From Pampus argenteus (taxonomy: Eukaryota; Chordata; Actinopteri; Scombriformes; Stromateidae), in the NCBI GenBank assembly GCA_036937835.1, contig CM072876.1:3142001-3206000 (forward strand): a stretch of DNA of 64,000 nt. The letters run 5' to 3'. The notes beneath the pieces were generated by a model. It was given only the letters and a program-made list of their open reading frames with translations. It was not told where the DNA came from and made no database searches. How positions within the stretch are numbered: the first letter of the stretch is position 1; each line of letters starts with the position of its first letter. Positions 33,671 through 47,066 of this stretch are shown here, one piece after another. A program made the translations under genes and the position numbers.

Positions 33671-36600
33671 CTAGAACAGAAACACAATCAGAAATGCTTA
33701 TTTAACAATAGTAGAACAGATTATAGCTTAATGAGGTGTCAAATGCTACTGGCCCTACCTCACTGTAGAACTGGTACATCTTCTCATAGGCCAGCGTGAA
33801 CAGGTAGGTACTCTGGAACTCTAAAACTATGGCCCTGATGGTGTCGTTGATGTCGAATCGAGGTCCGGGCGTCTTACTGTCCAGATGGTAGTTAGTGCTC
33901 CGATCCAGCTCCATGATGGCTCTCTTGATGCACAACTCAAAGACTTCCTGCTTGTAGGGGAAGGTGGACTGACTGCAGCAGGGGTAGACGGACGCCTCTT
34001 CACAGTCCTGGTTCTCCATCCACTGTTAAAATCAGGTAAGTTAAAGGTGATAATCATCAATTTACATCCAGTTTACATGTATACATTTAGTTCCCTGCGG
34101 TACAGACCTGCTTGAATGTCTCGATGAAGCAGCTGGTGAAGTCCTGCTCCTCCGACTGAAAGACAAAGCTCTGGTTTCTCAGTTTCTGGCAGAAGTTGAG
34201 GATCCACAACTGAGATGCTGGACTGGCAATGTTGAAGCTGCTATCCACCATCAGCTTTCCCTTATTTTTAGGATTGAGCGGGTCCCCGTTATCCACAGGG
34301 GTCACGCCCCAGATGATGGTGATCGGCATGTGGAGGTCCTCGCCGTGATGAACCCTCTCGAACATGAAAAGCTTCTTGTACTCGGCGTCGTAGCGCTCGA
34401 AAGGGTGCGAGGAGCGGAACACCTGAAACTCTGCCAGCTCCAGAGACGGGAGCTTCATCTTTGGGTTGACACAAACCACGTACGCCCCGCCCACTGTGAT
34501 GGCAAGGAACCAGAAGAGCCAGAGGTAGCGTAGCTTGATGACGATGCAGGGAAGAACCTTCTCGAAGAAGATCCGAGACGCCTCAGAGACAGTAAACAGG
34601 CATTTGTTGGCCTTCTGGCACAGGCCTGCCCAGAACGTCCGGGTGCAGAAACCCCTTTGCTGTTGCGGGGGCTTGGAGCAGGGGAACACGTTCGGCAGGT
34701 AGCGTTCGTGTAGCACCACCACAGCTGGGAGCCACGTCACCATGAGAATATAATTGACCAAAATGGCAGTACCCGCATAGACGCCAAAACACCGTATAGC
34801 AGTTATGTTGCTGACATAGTTGGCATAAAAAGCTGCAGCAGTGGTGAAGCTGGTGACAAACATAGACAAGGCGGCGTGCTGCAAGGTCACACTGACCGTC
34901 TCTGACAGCTCCGCGTGGGGTTTATCAAACTTGGTGTAGTTCCATACGTCGCAAAGTACGAAGGCGTCGTCGGCACCGATGCCCACTAGGATGATGAGGG
35001 CTGTGAGGTTCATGAAGGGGAAGAACTCAAAGTTGAAGACCATGCGGTAGAGAAAGTACGACACAATCAGCGAGCTGATGATGGCTATTATTGTCATTAG
35101 AGTGATGAAAACTGATCGCGTGTACACACACATGACCAGCAGGACAATCACTATGGCTATGGCGGGGTACACTGTGTCCGTGAGGAGGTAGTCCTGAAAG
35201 AGGTCGTGTTTTATGCCGAACTCGATCCCCGTGACTGTGGTGATGCCGTCTGACGAGTTCCAGTTCTCGAAATTGTCCAAGTAAATGTTCATCATGGACT
35301 CTCCCTTCTCCGTGGGGGAGAAGAGCATGCTGTACTTGAGCACAGGTGGAGGATGGTCCAAGCTTTTAGGACTGAGGAAGTCCTTGTCCACCAGGAAGTG
35401 AAGGATTTGGTAGACAGCGTTGTACTTTGTGCACTTCCGCGGCACGCTGGCGCACTTGAGCTGGTCTTTCCGTTTCAGGGCCATGTCCCAGCAGTCGGAC
35501 GCCAGTGTGCCGTTGTGGTAGTACTTTGCACACGAGCGCAGGATCTTGAGCGTGTGCGATACATCACGCTCGGTGATCTTCTGGCAGGATGACCTGTTGG
35601 TGAGGACGGCAATGTAGTTACCAAGCGTCCAGCTGGGGCAACAGGAGGAGGCGTCGGTGCGCTGGCAGAGGCTCCAGTAGTCACGGTGGGAACGCACCTG
35701 GAGACACAGACAAATAAGAAAGAGTAGAAAGATAAACACCTGTATCATCACCAGTCCATGTCCATGACTGAAGCTCGTACTAATCCACATTCGTACCCTT
35801 GTGTTGTCCAGATTGCACATGGATTTGATGGCCTGGATGTTCCACAAGTTCTTCCCGTCAGCTGATGTGAACACCAGCCTAGAGTAACTGTCACCTGCAA
35901 GAAGAAAAAAGTTGAGAAATGTGAGACAATTCAAGCATCTGGATGGCACACATCTCATGGCTGAAATGAGCCTTTACTAACACAAACGAACAAGATATGC
36001 GACAAAGGTGAAGTTATGTTTCACTTTAATTACAAGAACAGTTTCGTTTGATTGTCTGGGACTTTTTATGTCATCATCAGGTTTCTTTTCTTTGTATTTT
36101 CACAATCTTACCTGGCACGTCACAGAAGAACTCTTTACTGAAGTCCCACTCTGCTTGCCGTTTGTCTCTGTCGAAGTGGTCCTCGGGCCACCTGGGCTCT
36201 TGATGACTACGAAACAATAGAAAACAATAAACAACTGTCTTCATATTTGATTCAATCAGCCACAATGGTAATGCTAAAAAAAAAAAAGGAGGAAAAATGA
36301 TGGGAGCAAATCTGACTAAACCAGATCAATGATTTTAGTTTACTGGCTCATTAAAATGAGTAATTGTACTGAATTATATCCTGAGAGTCAGACACTGTGA
36401 TTTAATGAGTCCCTTTAGGAGTGACTAATGCAAAATTATATCTTTAGAAGAAAAAATACAATTAAAGGCTTGAGAAGAAAATATTAGTATTATATTCCAA
36501 TCTATCCAAACCCAGAAAGAAAGTCAGCTGCATAAATCACTAAATGGTGAACAGACGTTTTGCTGTGTTTGAGGCTACAAAATCAGCTCGATTCAAAATG

Positions 36601-39600
36601 AAGGAAGCAGATCTGAAGCTCAGTGATGAAATAAGTTGCAGTAATTGCTGTTAAAGCCTGCAAAATCACATGAAGGGCTCACTGCGGTACTGGTGCCATT
36701 ATTATTATAATCATAATAGCGGTTCTGATTAAGCAGGGGGGGGCTGAGGGAGTCGGTGGATGTATTGTGTGCATTTGTGATTATGGTTCAGACAAGCTTT
36801 CTTTCTGTGTGCGTGGGTTATATCCTCTGTTAGAAACAGGAAGGCAGCGTAATCAGGTGGCTGTCAGAGGGGTTGACAGACAGACGGGATGAGGCAGCAG
36901 AGCCCCTCTCGTACACCGTGCACACATAAGCACACAATTACATCTGCAGACAGACACGCCGAGCGAGACGGAAAAGGAAGACAAAGACGGCCACAGAGAG
37001 ACGAACACAAGCCTGCAGATGAAAGGATCCATTTTCTAATCAGCGGAGTAGGGATGCAGTATTTTAGAAATCTGATTAAGAGGGGTGTCACCCAACTGTA
37101 CCGCCTCTACATGAGCAAACAAATAAAGCAAAACATATGAAAGTGAGCTGAAAGGCTTGCAGAGAGAAAGTAGTCACAGGGACAGATGATGACCCTGTGG
37201 ATGGACAAATCTCTACTTGGCTCCTCTTTTCTTTCAGGAGAGGATTCAGACCTTTCAGCATGTCTGTCAGCGGTATCTTTCACCTCCTCTGTTTTCGCTG
37301 TCTACCGTGCTCCCTCTCATCTCCACCTCAATATCTCAATATCCACCCCTGGCTCCCTACATCTCAACCCCTCAGGATCCCCTGAGGAAAGCTAAATTTG
37401 TGCTGATGCATGATGAGGAAAAAAAGCTTAACAACATATAAACAGGCTTTTGTCATTTGTGGCCTCGATTGATTGTGAACTATTGTTTTTATTTGAGATA
37501 TAATGTCACATAATTTCTTCCAGAGATTTAAAATGAGACAGATTCTTCACTCCAGTGCATGATGGGAAACTACTACTACTACATTTAAAAACTTCCTGGT
37601 AAAAATGTCTTCAATTCCTTCAAAAAACAACAAAACGACGTACTTTTTGGCCTGCTCGTCAGCATATTTGAAGGGGTAGTTGGCCAGCGTGGCTTTGTAG
37701 CCTGTGTTCTTCACCATGTTGTTCCATGTGACCAGTCGTTGGCCAATGGCTGTTCCCCGTGGCTCAAAACCCTTTGAGGAGAAAGAAAGGAAGTGAAAGT
37801 TATGTTTATGGAAGCAATTTACTGCTTTCATGATACTAAGTTATGGTATAAATGATTCAAACAGTTGTTATCCATTCAACATGTTTGCTCATAGAAGAAA
37901 TGTGATAAATTACATCACATTGCTCAATTTGCTTGTTCCGCCCGCTATGAGCTAAGCGAAGCGTAGCGGGGTCGGCAGTCAAACGTATCAGCAACTAGAT
38001 CGCTGTAAAAATGGGCTGCGTTGTCAACATTACTGCATTTACATAAACAGAACAACACCTACGCAGTACTCTAGATACTCTTCTTTAATACTCTACTCGT
38101 CTGCTACTCTTCTCATCAAACGTAATATCTTCTCGACTCCACAGATCCTCAGTAAGTCGGATCAGTGAAATTTGCTGGTTATTTGGATATTTTGAGTTGC
38201 TGGAGGAGTATTATGAGTCTGTACTCACCAGCAGAGGATCAGAGAAGTCGGGCAGGTCAGGCACGAGGACGCCCACCAGGGCACACACGACGATGAGCAC
38301 TGTGCACACGCCCAGCACCACCACCGGCCAATCAGCTATCAGCTCGGCATAGCTGGGAACAAGGAGGCTTAAATTAGTGAACTAATAAAAATACAATAAT
38401 ATACACGAGCTAGCCTAGTTTAATGTTAGTTAGAGTCTCCACTCGTGATTTTGTTCTTCAGTCATCTATTAAACAGACTCTTGGACTGAGTTTGAGTTTA
38501 CTGCAGTGTAATGGAGGGATGTGGAGATTTCAAGCCACCAGGTACAGAGAGAGAAAGAGAGATGAGAAACTCCCATCGATAACTTTCATGACTCACTCCT
38601 GAGGAATGATGGCTCCAACAGGAGCAGTGATGGATGGATGACAGAGATTTAAAGGGAGGAGGAGGAGGAGGAGGAGAGAGCTTTGCAATCCAGAACATCA
38701 ACAGAGGAAAAACGGTTTTTGGCAGGTCTTACCTTTTGGGGAATCGAAAGGGCCGCGCAGGGCTGAAAAACAAAAAGAGGGAGATAAATCAGGTTTACAT
38801 TTTGAAGTCAAAGCAACATCCAATCGAAAACAGATTTGCAGAGACTTTGGAGCAAGAGCGGACATCTTTTCTTCATGAGCTGCTGTCTTTTCCTTTTCCA
38901 GCAGGAGCACACACCTTGGGTACCAGACCACTGAAAACATTGGAAACGACATGGCTGTCAAAACCACTTTCCAGTGATCTAAGCGTAATATTCTTTTTCA
39001 AATCCCTTTCAGATGTGTCAGACAGCTTTACTGGTGTTTCTAATATATAATGTGCCACACGCAGGCAACTCGGGACATTAGAAATAAACGTTTACTCTAC
39101 AGATTGACACAGAACTCAAAATTCCTGCGTGATGATGGAGGAATCGACTCAAATCAAACCTGAAGGGGATGAATACGACTGTCAGCTCGAACCTAAATAA
39201 AGATTCAAGTGTTTATAATAACTGTTAAACAACATTTTTGAATCTGATCCCATGAAGATACATGAGACACGCAGTACAAGCTGACAAATACCTCTTGTAT
39301 TATGGCTGTACAATCACATTCACACACATTAATCTTTTATGCTGCTCAGGATCTATCTGGACTCTCGTCTGCTCCTCCTGGGAGCGGTGGGGGAGCGTCC
39401 GGCATGCCAAACGCCCGAAGCAAACGCCACGGGTGGAGGGGAAGAAGAGGAAGTGGGAGAATCAGATATGGCCACCTGATCACAGCAGGGCTGCAGGAGG
39501 TAGGTGATAAAGGCTAAAGGGGTTCAGGAGGAGATGGGAACTAGTGTATGTGGGAAGAACACTCGAGTTAATTTGTTGAGTTTTGGTACAGTGAAGCTAA

Positions 39601-42600
39601 CTGAAGGTGTTTTTTTTTAATGGCAGGGGTTTTAATGTTGATAAGGGAGGGTTAGAGTGAAAGGAGGCTCAGGACTGTGACATCTTCATTAATAAAAACC
39701 CAGTTGACTCCCCCTCCGACTCCCCCTGCCACTCCTCGGATTACACAGATGTTTTCAGACGAAAACCACAGTCAGAAAAAGACTTCTGTCAAGATAAATG
39801 ATCTGCTATAAAAGCCTTAACTAAAGTCTAAAAGGATTTAAAATACATTTCTCAGCAGGCTCACCGCCGACTGTATTCACATCACGACTGTAAAGAAAGT
39901 GGCCTTCAATTATCCTCCGAAACCCATCGAAGGAACAGGAAGTGCTGCAGCCAATCAGGTCATTAGCACGCAGGACATTTACGCTGTGTTTGAAGCAATC
40001 TGGCCGCAGGGGGCCAGAGAGGTGGCCGTCGTATTTGTGCCTCTTTTTGCCGTCAAAGTAAAATCTGTGGAATGTTATAATTAGCGGTGATGAAGCACAA
40101 ATGAAGTGGCGCTATTGGCGAGGAATTTTACTCCACCGGGGTGAGTTGTAGGTGGAGCCGTAAATCCCCTTTTTTTTTAATTTTTACTGGACACATTAAT
40201 ACGACAGCCAGATTCACCTCGAGTTCTTCTTAAGGTGGACTCACAAAGTGACCTTTAACCTGGTTTAAATCAACAATGCCTAATGGAAACCACATTTTCC
40301 CTGCCCTTCTTTGGACGACTATAACTTCTGTATTGCTAATGTAATTCTTTGCTCAGTCTCTTGGCCCTGAACGGCAGACCTTAAAGACAAAGATGTGGCC
40401 CAAAACGAAGGAGCTGAGTTATTGGAAATAGTTGGAATGAAGTCATAAAAGTGCTTTCAGGCATATCTATTTGTCTATTTGGAGTTTTTTTGGTCTGCAG
40501 CACTCCAATATGAATCTGTTTTAGCCAACTGGAAAGATGTGCGGCATACCTGAGCTGGCTGTTTGGCACTTTAAATGACTGATGGATCGAAAGTCCATCA
40601 GTTGCAATAATTTATTCCAGCTGTCAGAAAATTCAGGCGACATTTTCCTGTAGTTTAAAGAACCGAGTATAGAGAAATGACGAGGTGTCTGATGATCACA
40701 GAGGCTGTAGATTCAGCAGGATTTCCTCCTCGACTCATCGCTTCAGCTTTAAAATCTCGACTCCTCCCCCCCTCCGCCGGCTTCTGCCCACCTCTCTTAT
40801 TTTCTTTCACTCTCCCCCGGCCCCGAGTAACCTTTCAGTGTTATTCTATTTACCAGAGGGAGAGTGTTTCTGGATCACTGGGCTAATTAATAAGGTAAAC
40901 ACGGACCGCCAGCCGCTCACTCAGCACTGTGCTGACAGAGGAGAGAAACAGAGAAGCAGTTGGGTGCTGAGAGAGAGTGTGTGTGTGTGTGTGTGTCTGC
41001 TTAAAAGCCTTACACACCTTGTGTTTTGTTTTTTTGAGCTGTCCCAGATTAAAGTTGACAAAGAAGAGAGAAATGTGGTAAAAATCTTTAGGCAGTTGTT
41101 AGAGACGTACAACAATGGTGGATGTAGAGCTGTGAGGTCGCGGTCTGATATGTTTGAAGTGGTGCGATGTGATAAATTGTACAGACGCACAAATCGTCTC
41201 TCCTTAAAAAGGCATTTATGGTGTTGTATTGATTCAAGCTTAAACCCTGCTTCACCTCCTTCACACCTCATCACTGGAGCAGGACGGAGGGACGTCATAT
41301 CGGACAAAAGTTGGACAAAAGTCTCCCGGTTCTTGGGAAAGGTGTGAGTGACGGGATGATGTTCGACTATCTGACAAGCTTACTGAGATCTTTAGAGAAT
41401 TAAAATTCTGACATTGTTAGAAATGTTGTTGTTTTTAAAGTTTGTTATCCTGCCAAAGAAGAAAACGCCCCAAAAAAATAAAGTTCTACGCATTTTCCAA
41501 TATGTCAATAATGAGATCACAAATCTGTGTAAATGTGACTTTACCTGCACATGAATGTACATGTGTGCTGGCGGGTAAAGAGGGGTTTAACTGTCAAGAG
41601 ACATATTTCATGAACAAGGACTTCAAGTCGGAGCAAGAGCAATTAGTGTCAGCCGTCAGCTGGCTCGGCCCGCCTCGCTCTGATTAGTGCCTCGCTGGAA
41701 CGCTGCACACAATTAGAGGCTCGACCTCGTCTGAGGCTACCAGCAAAAAGCCTTAATAAGTAGACGCGTGTGAGTATATTTATACAAAGACTCCTAAAAC
41801 GAAAAAGAGGTATCAACAATCCTCAAAGTGGACGTGTGTGTGTGTATGGTAGGATGACATTAATGAGACTGTAAACATTAAACGGGCCTATAGGGGGTAG
41901 GACATAAAACTACATTAGTGTCCATGGTTTGTGATGTAGAAACAGTTCAATAAACATTTGTAATGATTGAATGAGGACTGTTAAGTTAGTCTATATGTGT
42001 ATGCAGACAATAAAGTCTGAATAAGGCCTTTTAAGTAGAATAAGATAAGTGAGTTTTGTCAAACAAAAAGTCCTGAAAGAAATGAGTTAGCAGATCAGTG
42101 TTTGTGTAAGCAAGTCATAAAAAAGCAGCACTGCAAACATCGTCACGTCTTTAACTCAACACAGAAGAGAAATATCTGCTATAAAGCAAACGCTGTATAT
42201 AGAAATGTTTCCAAAATGTTCTCAAATACGCAAAAAAAAAGAAATGTAAGAAGAAGCATCGATCAGCGTTGACGGTACGTTACGAGGACATCGTTTAGGC
42301 TTCGGTGTTAACACGCTGTGATTCACAGGGAATCGTGTTTCTAACGGGCCTCCAATAAACACTGAAACAGGCCTGTTGGTTTTAAACACGCAGTTTAAAC
42401 CGAGGTCAGCTCTCGTCTCGTCATCACGTGTGTGAAACGGAGCCGGAGACGGCAAGAAAGTGGAAAAGTAACTGATTACTTGTTCTTATATCAAAAATGT
42501 GTGTTTTTTAAATGTTTTTATTGTATTTAATTTGAGTCATGAAGTCATAAACCACATTTCACATCTATCTAACGACACCTTTAGCTACTTTACTAATTTA

Positions 42601-45600
42601 TTTTATTTTATTTTATTTTTTGGGAATGGTGTGTGTGACCTTATCTGGCTGCACCTGCCATTCCCCAAAATCCTCGGAGGTGAAATACAGGCGCGCACAA
42701 ATTCCAGACGTGCAAGCTGGATTTCAGCACTGTAGCCAATAGTTACAAGCTGTCAGCCGGCGTGACGTCTTTATTATGGCTGCTTCTCGCCTCGTCTTTA
42801 TGGCTCAAACCGTGAGGAGCAGCTGCTACAGAAACCTCCTGAGAAGATAACAAGATCGTTTTTTTTTTTGGATCTAGTCATATATGTGTTTAGCAGAACT
42901 TTTTTTATATCGAAAAGAAAAAAAAGTCAGTGAGTAAGTGGTGGGTTGATGCCAGCAGGAATTTACTTAAAGATGAATAAATATGCCAAGTCACAAACTC
43001 TAAACCCAGAAATCCTTCTTAACCTGCAAGCCGACTTTCAGTGTGTAAATGTGGTTTGAGAGAGCAGGAGGCCTCCAGAGGTGGAACCAATGCTTTTCAC
43101 CTGCAGCTACGCCAGACATCCTTCAGTTTTTCCCCTCACACGGGCGCCTGGAAAGCACCGCTCTCTAAAAACAAAAAGCGGCACGTAAATTTTTTTCCTT
43201 TCATCACCAAAAAGCTTTGTGTAAACTGATATTTGTTAAATATCAGTACAGTAATCCTTCATATTGGAGCCGAAATAATGACGAGCATGCTGCCTGCACA
43301 GTAGCTTCACCCTCAACGTCTTTGACCTTGTTCATTATTAATATCAGACAATGAAAGAGGTGGAAGATGCACCACTTTCTATACTCCATTATTACCTCAT
43401 CGCATCTGTTTTCCTCTGTGCTCTTGTTGTCCTCACTCGGGGCATTAATTAATTATATTTGGTAGATTTTTTGGGGGGTTTTGGAGCAGCTTTGCAATAT
43501 ACAGACACCGAATGCAGCTGAAAGTTCCTCCAGCCTCATTTCACAACCGTAATTTAAACGAAGATCCGTTTTATCTCCTGCAGAGGACATGGAATAAAGA
43601 TGGTATTAGATATTACTACGAACAAGATGATTTTTTAGGAAAAATTGTCTCAAGTTGAGGCCCGAAGGGCAGGAGCCTTAATGATGATGGCTGAGTCAAA
43701 ACCTGTCCTCCCTACTCCCTCATGTGTATATGTGAGTGTGTGTGTGTTAGAAAGGGAGAGGCTGGAGATGGAGGAGGTCTGGAAAATACCAAGTGGAGGT
43801 TCACGAAGTGCAGGAGATAAAATAAAAAGCTGTCCGGTGAAAATAATTCCTTACAGCAAACAGAAACTATTTAAGTACGGCGTAACTATCACTGTCAGGA
43901 AGGTACGAGCAGTACGTAAACGATTTATTTCACTCGTCTTTAAACCTCAAACAGATCCAAATACATTTTGCCACAGCCTGGACACATGTAGTAGTTTATC
44001 CCCTTCAGAAGTGCAATGATAATCTTAACCAGCCTGCAGCAGCCATTATCCCGCTGAGGCCGGGCTCGCTGCTCCGCTTATGAGAAGTTATGACAACGTC
44101 GTGCTTACATCAGGCTTTGAACCTGCTTTATGGGATAGCATGAGCCTTTGATCTGGGATGGCTATCTTTATGGGCTTACTACATACTCACTAAGGAACTA
44201 TACAGTAAGACTGAAAGGCAGCAGCAGCGGCGGGGGGCGGGGGGACAGAGAGATGAAAATGCCGGCAAAAAGGAAACCGAGTAAGGTGTAAAAGATGAAC
44301 ATCCTGCTTTATTTTCTGTTTTATCCTCCACACACAAACCCTCCAGGTTTTCATGAGTTTTTGTTTGTATCAAGTGTCTTGAGCTCGAGCATGTGTCAAT
44401 AGGCTATATAAAAGGGAAATCAACCACTTACAATCTTGCATTATTCTCCTAAAAACAACCACGCATGTACATCTTTGGTTCTACAGTGAAACTTTCTGCT
44501 CCCGTCACACATTTATCCCGAGCTAACCTCGTAGCTCCTCGTGTTCTCCTGCAGCACAGAGGATTAGACATGCAGGATGTCAGTAAATCTCCCCCATCCA
44601 TCATTAGGCCTTCACACACGCCCCCCGGAGCTACTAAACATACACATACATACGGACACTCTTTTCAAGTTCAATCGTGTCATTTCAACTAACTTGTAAC
44701 TTGGGCTGTTAACTGAATATTTTCTGTGTATAATAAGCTAGAAACAACAGGAGTAAAAGAAGCCTCGAGGCTTTTAAAAAGACCCAGATTGCTGGTTTGT
44801 GTCTTTGCAAATTAACTGTGAAGGTAAAAGAGGCCCACAGGGTCACCTATAATCATCGTTTTACAACCAGGAGGTGTCTTTTTGACACCCAAGACTCCCC
44901 CATATCCTTTCTTCTGTACTTTAATATGATCCTAATAATCATCAACAGAATAAAACAAAATACCCTCAGCTTGCTTATTTTTCTTGCAGTTCTCTCTTCT
45001 TTCATTCGACTCGTTGTAATTTGTTCTCGAGGATAAACTCCTGCCTAAAATGTAAATGTCAAAGCAGGTGATGAACGCTCCCCCCCTGAGGGAATAAAAG
45101 CTCCTTCTGTTTGACCTGCGTCGAGGTATGCATGAGGTGAAAACACGGCTCAACGCGGCAAACTTTCACTGCCCCGAGGGGCTTTAAAATAGTGTGTGAG
45201 TTTGTGTATGTGAACTAAGGAGATGAATATTTTAACCTAATACTGTACCTGCATGGTTGTGCGTTTATCTGTTAATTTGTATGCACGTACACAAGTTTAT
45301 TAGATTATTTATTAGATAGTTTATGTCGCACCATGTGGCTTGTGATAAACTTATAAGATTGCTAAAATCGCCTGTAGGCGAACTGAGTACGTATAAAAGG
45401 CTGTAACACATCCTCACAGATCTGTTGTGGAAATGTTGTTCATCTAAAAGCACCAGAAGGCCCTATTTGGACCAGACGATAGAGAAAGCAGCCAATACGG
45501 CCGCCACAAAGTCTTTGCAAACAGTTGTTATTCTTGATAATGCGTAAAGCCTTGTCAGGCTGACACCCTGAAATACAGAGCACACAGATCAATTTCAGAC

Positions 45601-47032
45601 AAACACTTGCCGGTCGAGGCTTGCAGCTGTCTGACAGAGAGGGAGACAGAAAGAGAGACGGATAAGGACGAAAAGAAAGAATAGAAGACATAAAGGAAAA
45701 ATCTTTGGCAAAGAAATAAGAGCAAAAAAAGGCCACGTACTGCTCACGAAGATCACTGCAGACACATGTGGTCCATCGACAACCACCAACTGATAAAAAA
45801 AAGTTGCTAAATAACACATGACGACCTGCTCCGTACTTTGCAGACACCCCCTCTCGTGTATCATAGCAACCGAACCACCTTCCTCTTACAAATACAATAT
45901 TCAAACTTACTCATGATAATAAACGCTGACCTTTCCAGAGAAAGGAGTGGGAGAAGACAGGAATTCACGCTATCTTGACAAGGCATGAATCTAAACCTAA
46001 AACTCGGTGGTTGCCATAAACAACAGGAGCTCTTGCGAGAGGTATTGGTGAAGAGGACCGAAACATCTAGTGTGAGCCGAGGGGTTAAATACTCAACGTG
46101 ACCCCGGATGGTTGAGTGTCAGTGAGCTCTTTGGTGGCTGTTTGCGGGGGGGGGGGTGGGTCATCAGTGCAGGTAGAAGCAGGTTAGCTGTACCTCTGGT
46201 GCCCTGAAGCTACACATAATCTGCCTTTAGTTTATTCTCTCCCTACACAGCTCACGTTTTGGACTCCATCTACCATTAAGTGCCCACTTGAAGCCACAGA
46301 GTAAAGTCTTGAAACTGTAGCTGTGGTCTAAGTGTGCATGCTTAACTCCAGATTAACACTTCTGGATTGCATTCTCGAGGGATTTGGCAGTTTAAAAAAT
46401 ATTTATCTGCCGTAAGTGTAGAAGATACAATCAAATCTTACAGATGTTCACTGGTACGGCAGCAGAGAAATATGGTTCAGCCACTTCCCCCAGAGTTATG
46501 GCTTAAAGGCTTTTACCTGAAGCCTTTAAACCTGCCGGGCAGAACAGCTGACATCCCAAGGACACGCCGTTTCTGTCCCATCTTAAATAATACACATAAA
46601 ATTGGCCGTGAGAGGTAATCTCACAGCACAGACGCAGACATGCTTCTAATGTTTTTAACAGACGCACAACTTAACAGACAGATAAACAATAGATGACTGA
46701 CTAAAAAGATTTTAATCGCTCTCAAAATAGAAATATTAGGTAACAAAGTATGAGGCTAATCTCGGTAAATGGATTCATGTTTGGTGAAGCTGAGAACAGA
46801 GGCATAAAAATCCCCTGTTGTGAAACGCACGTCTCACCAAAGAGCTAATGTTACGACTTATCGGTGTGTGTGTGTGCGTGTGTTTCAGACGTTGAGTGTG
46901 CTGTGATCATAGATGTAATCCCTCAACTAATCTGGCAGATCACAGCCCTGAGGCAGATCAAACCGATATCTGACACCATCTTGTCTGACTCCGTACCCTC
47001 AAATTATGGAGGTATTAGGAATATAACTAGTG

Positions 47033-47066
<34 letters not shown>

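Noticed and set aside
34087..35958. A continuous disp1 frame from 35958 to 34087 as one exon
   Set aside because: It runs through a 99-base intron and past the exon's donor. The human protein and splice sites support separate exons at 35797-35894 and 34108-35697.
40685..41347. 220-codon open frame on the + strand inside the disp1 intron
   Set aside because: It includes a GT microsatellite read as Cys-Val repeats, has low-complexity composition and no recognisable domain. It is most likely a chance frame.
43645..44019. 124-codon + strand frame in the disp1 intron
   Set aside because: It has no domain, no splice partners and ordinary intronic composition.
45440..45904. 154-codon - strand frame within the disp1 intron, tested as an extra disp1 exon
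   Set aside because: It has no similarity to Disp1, which is already continuous from the first coding exon to the micro-exon with matching phase.
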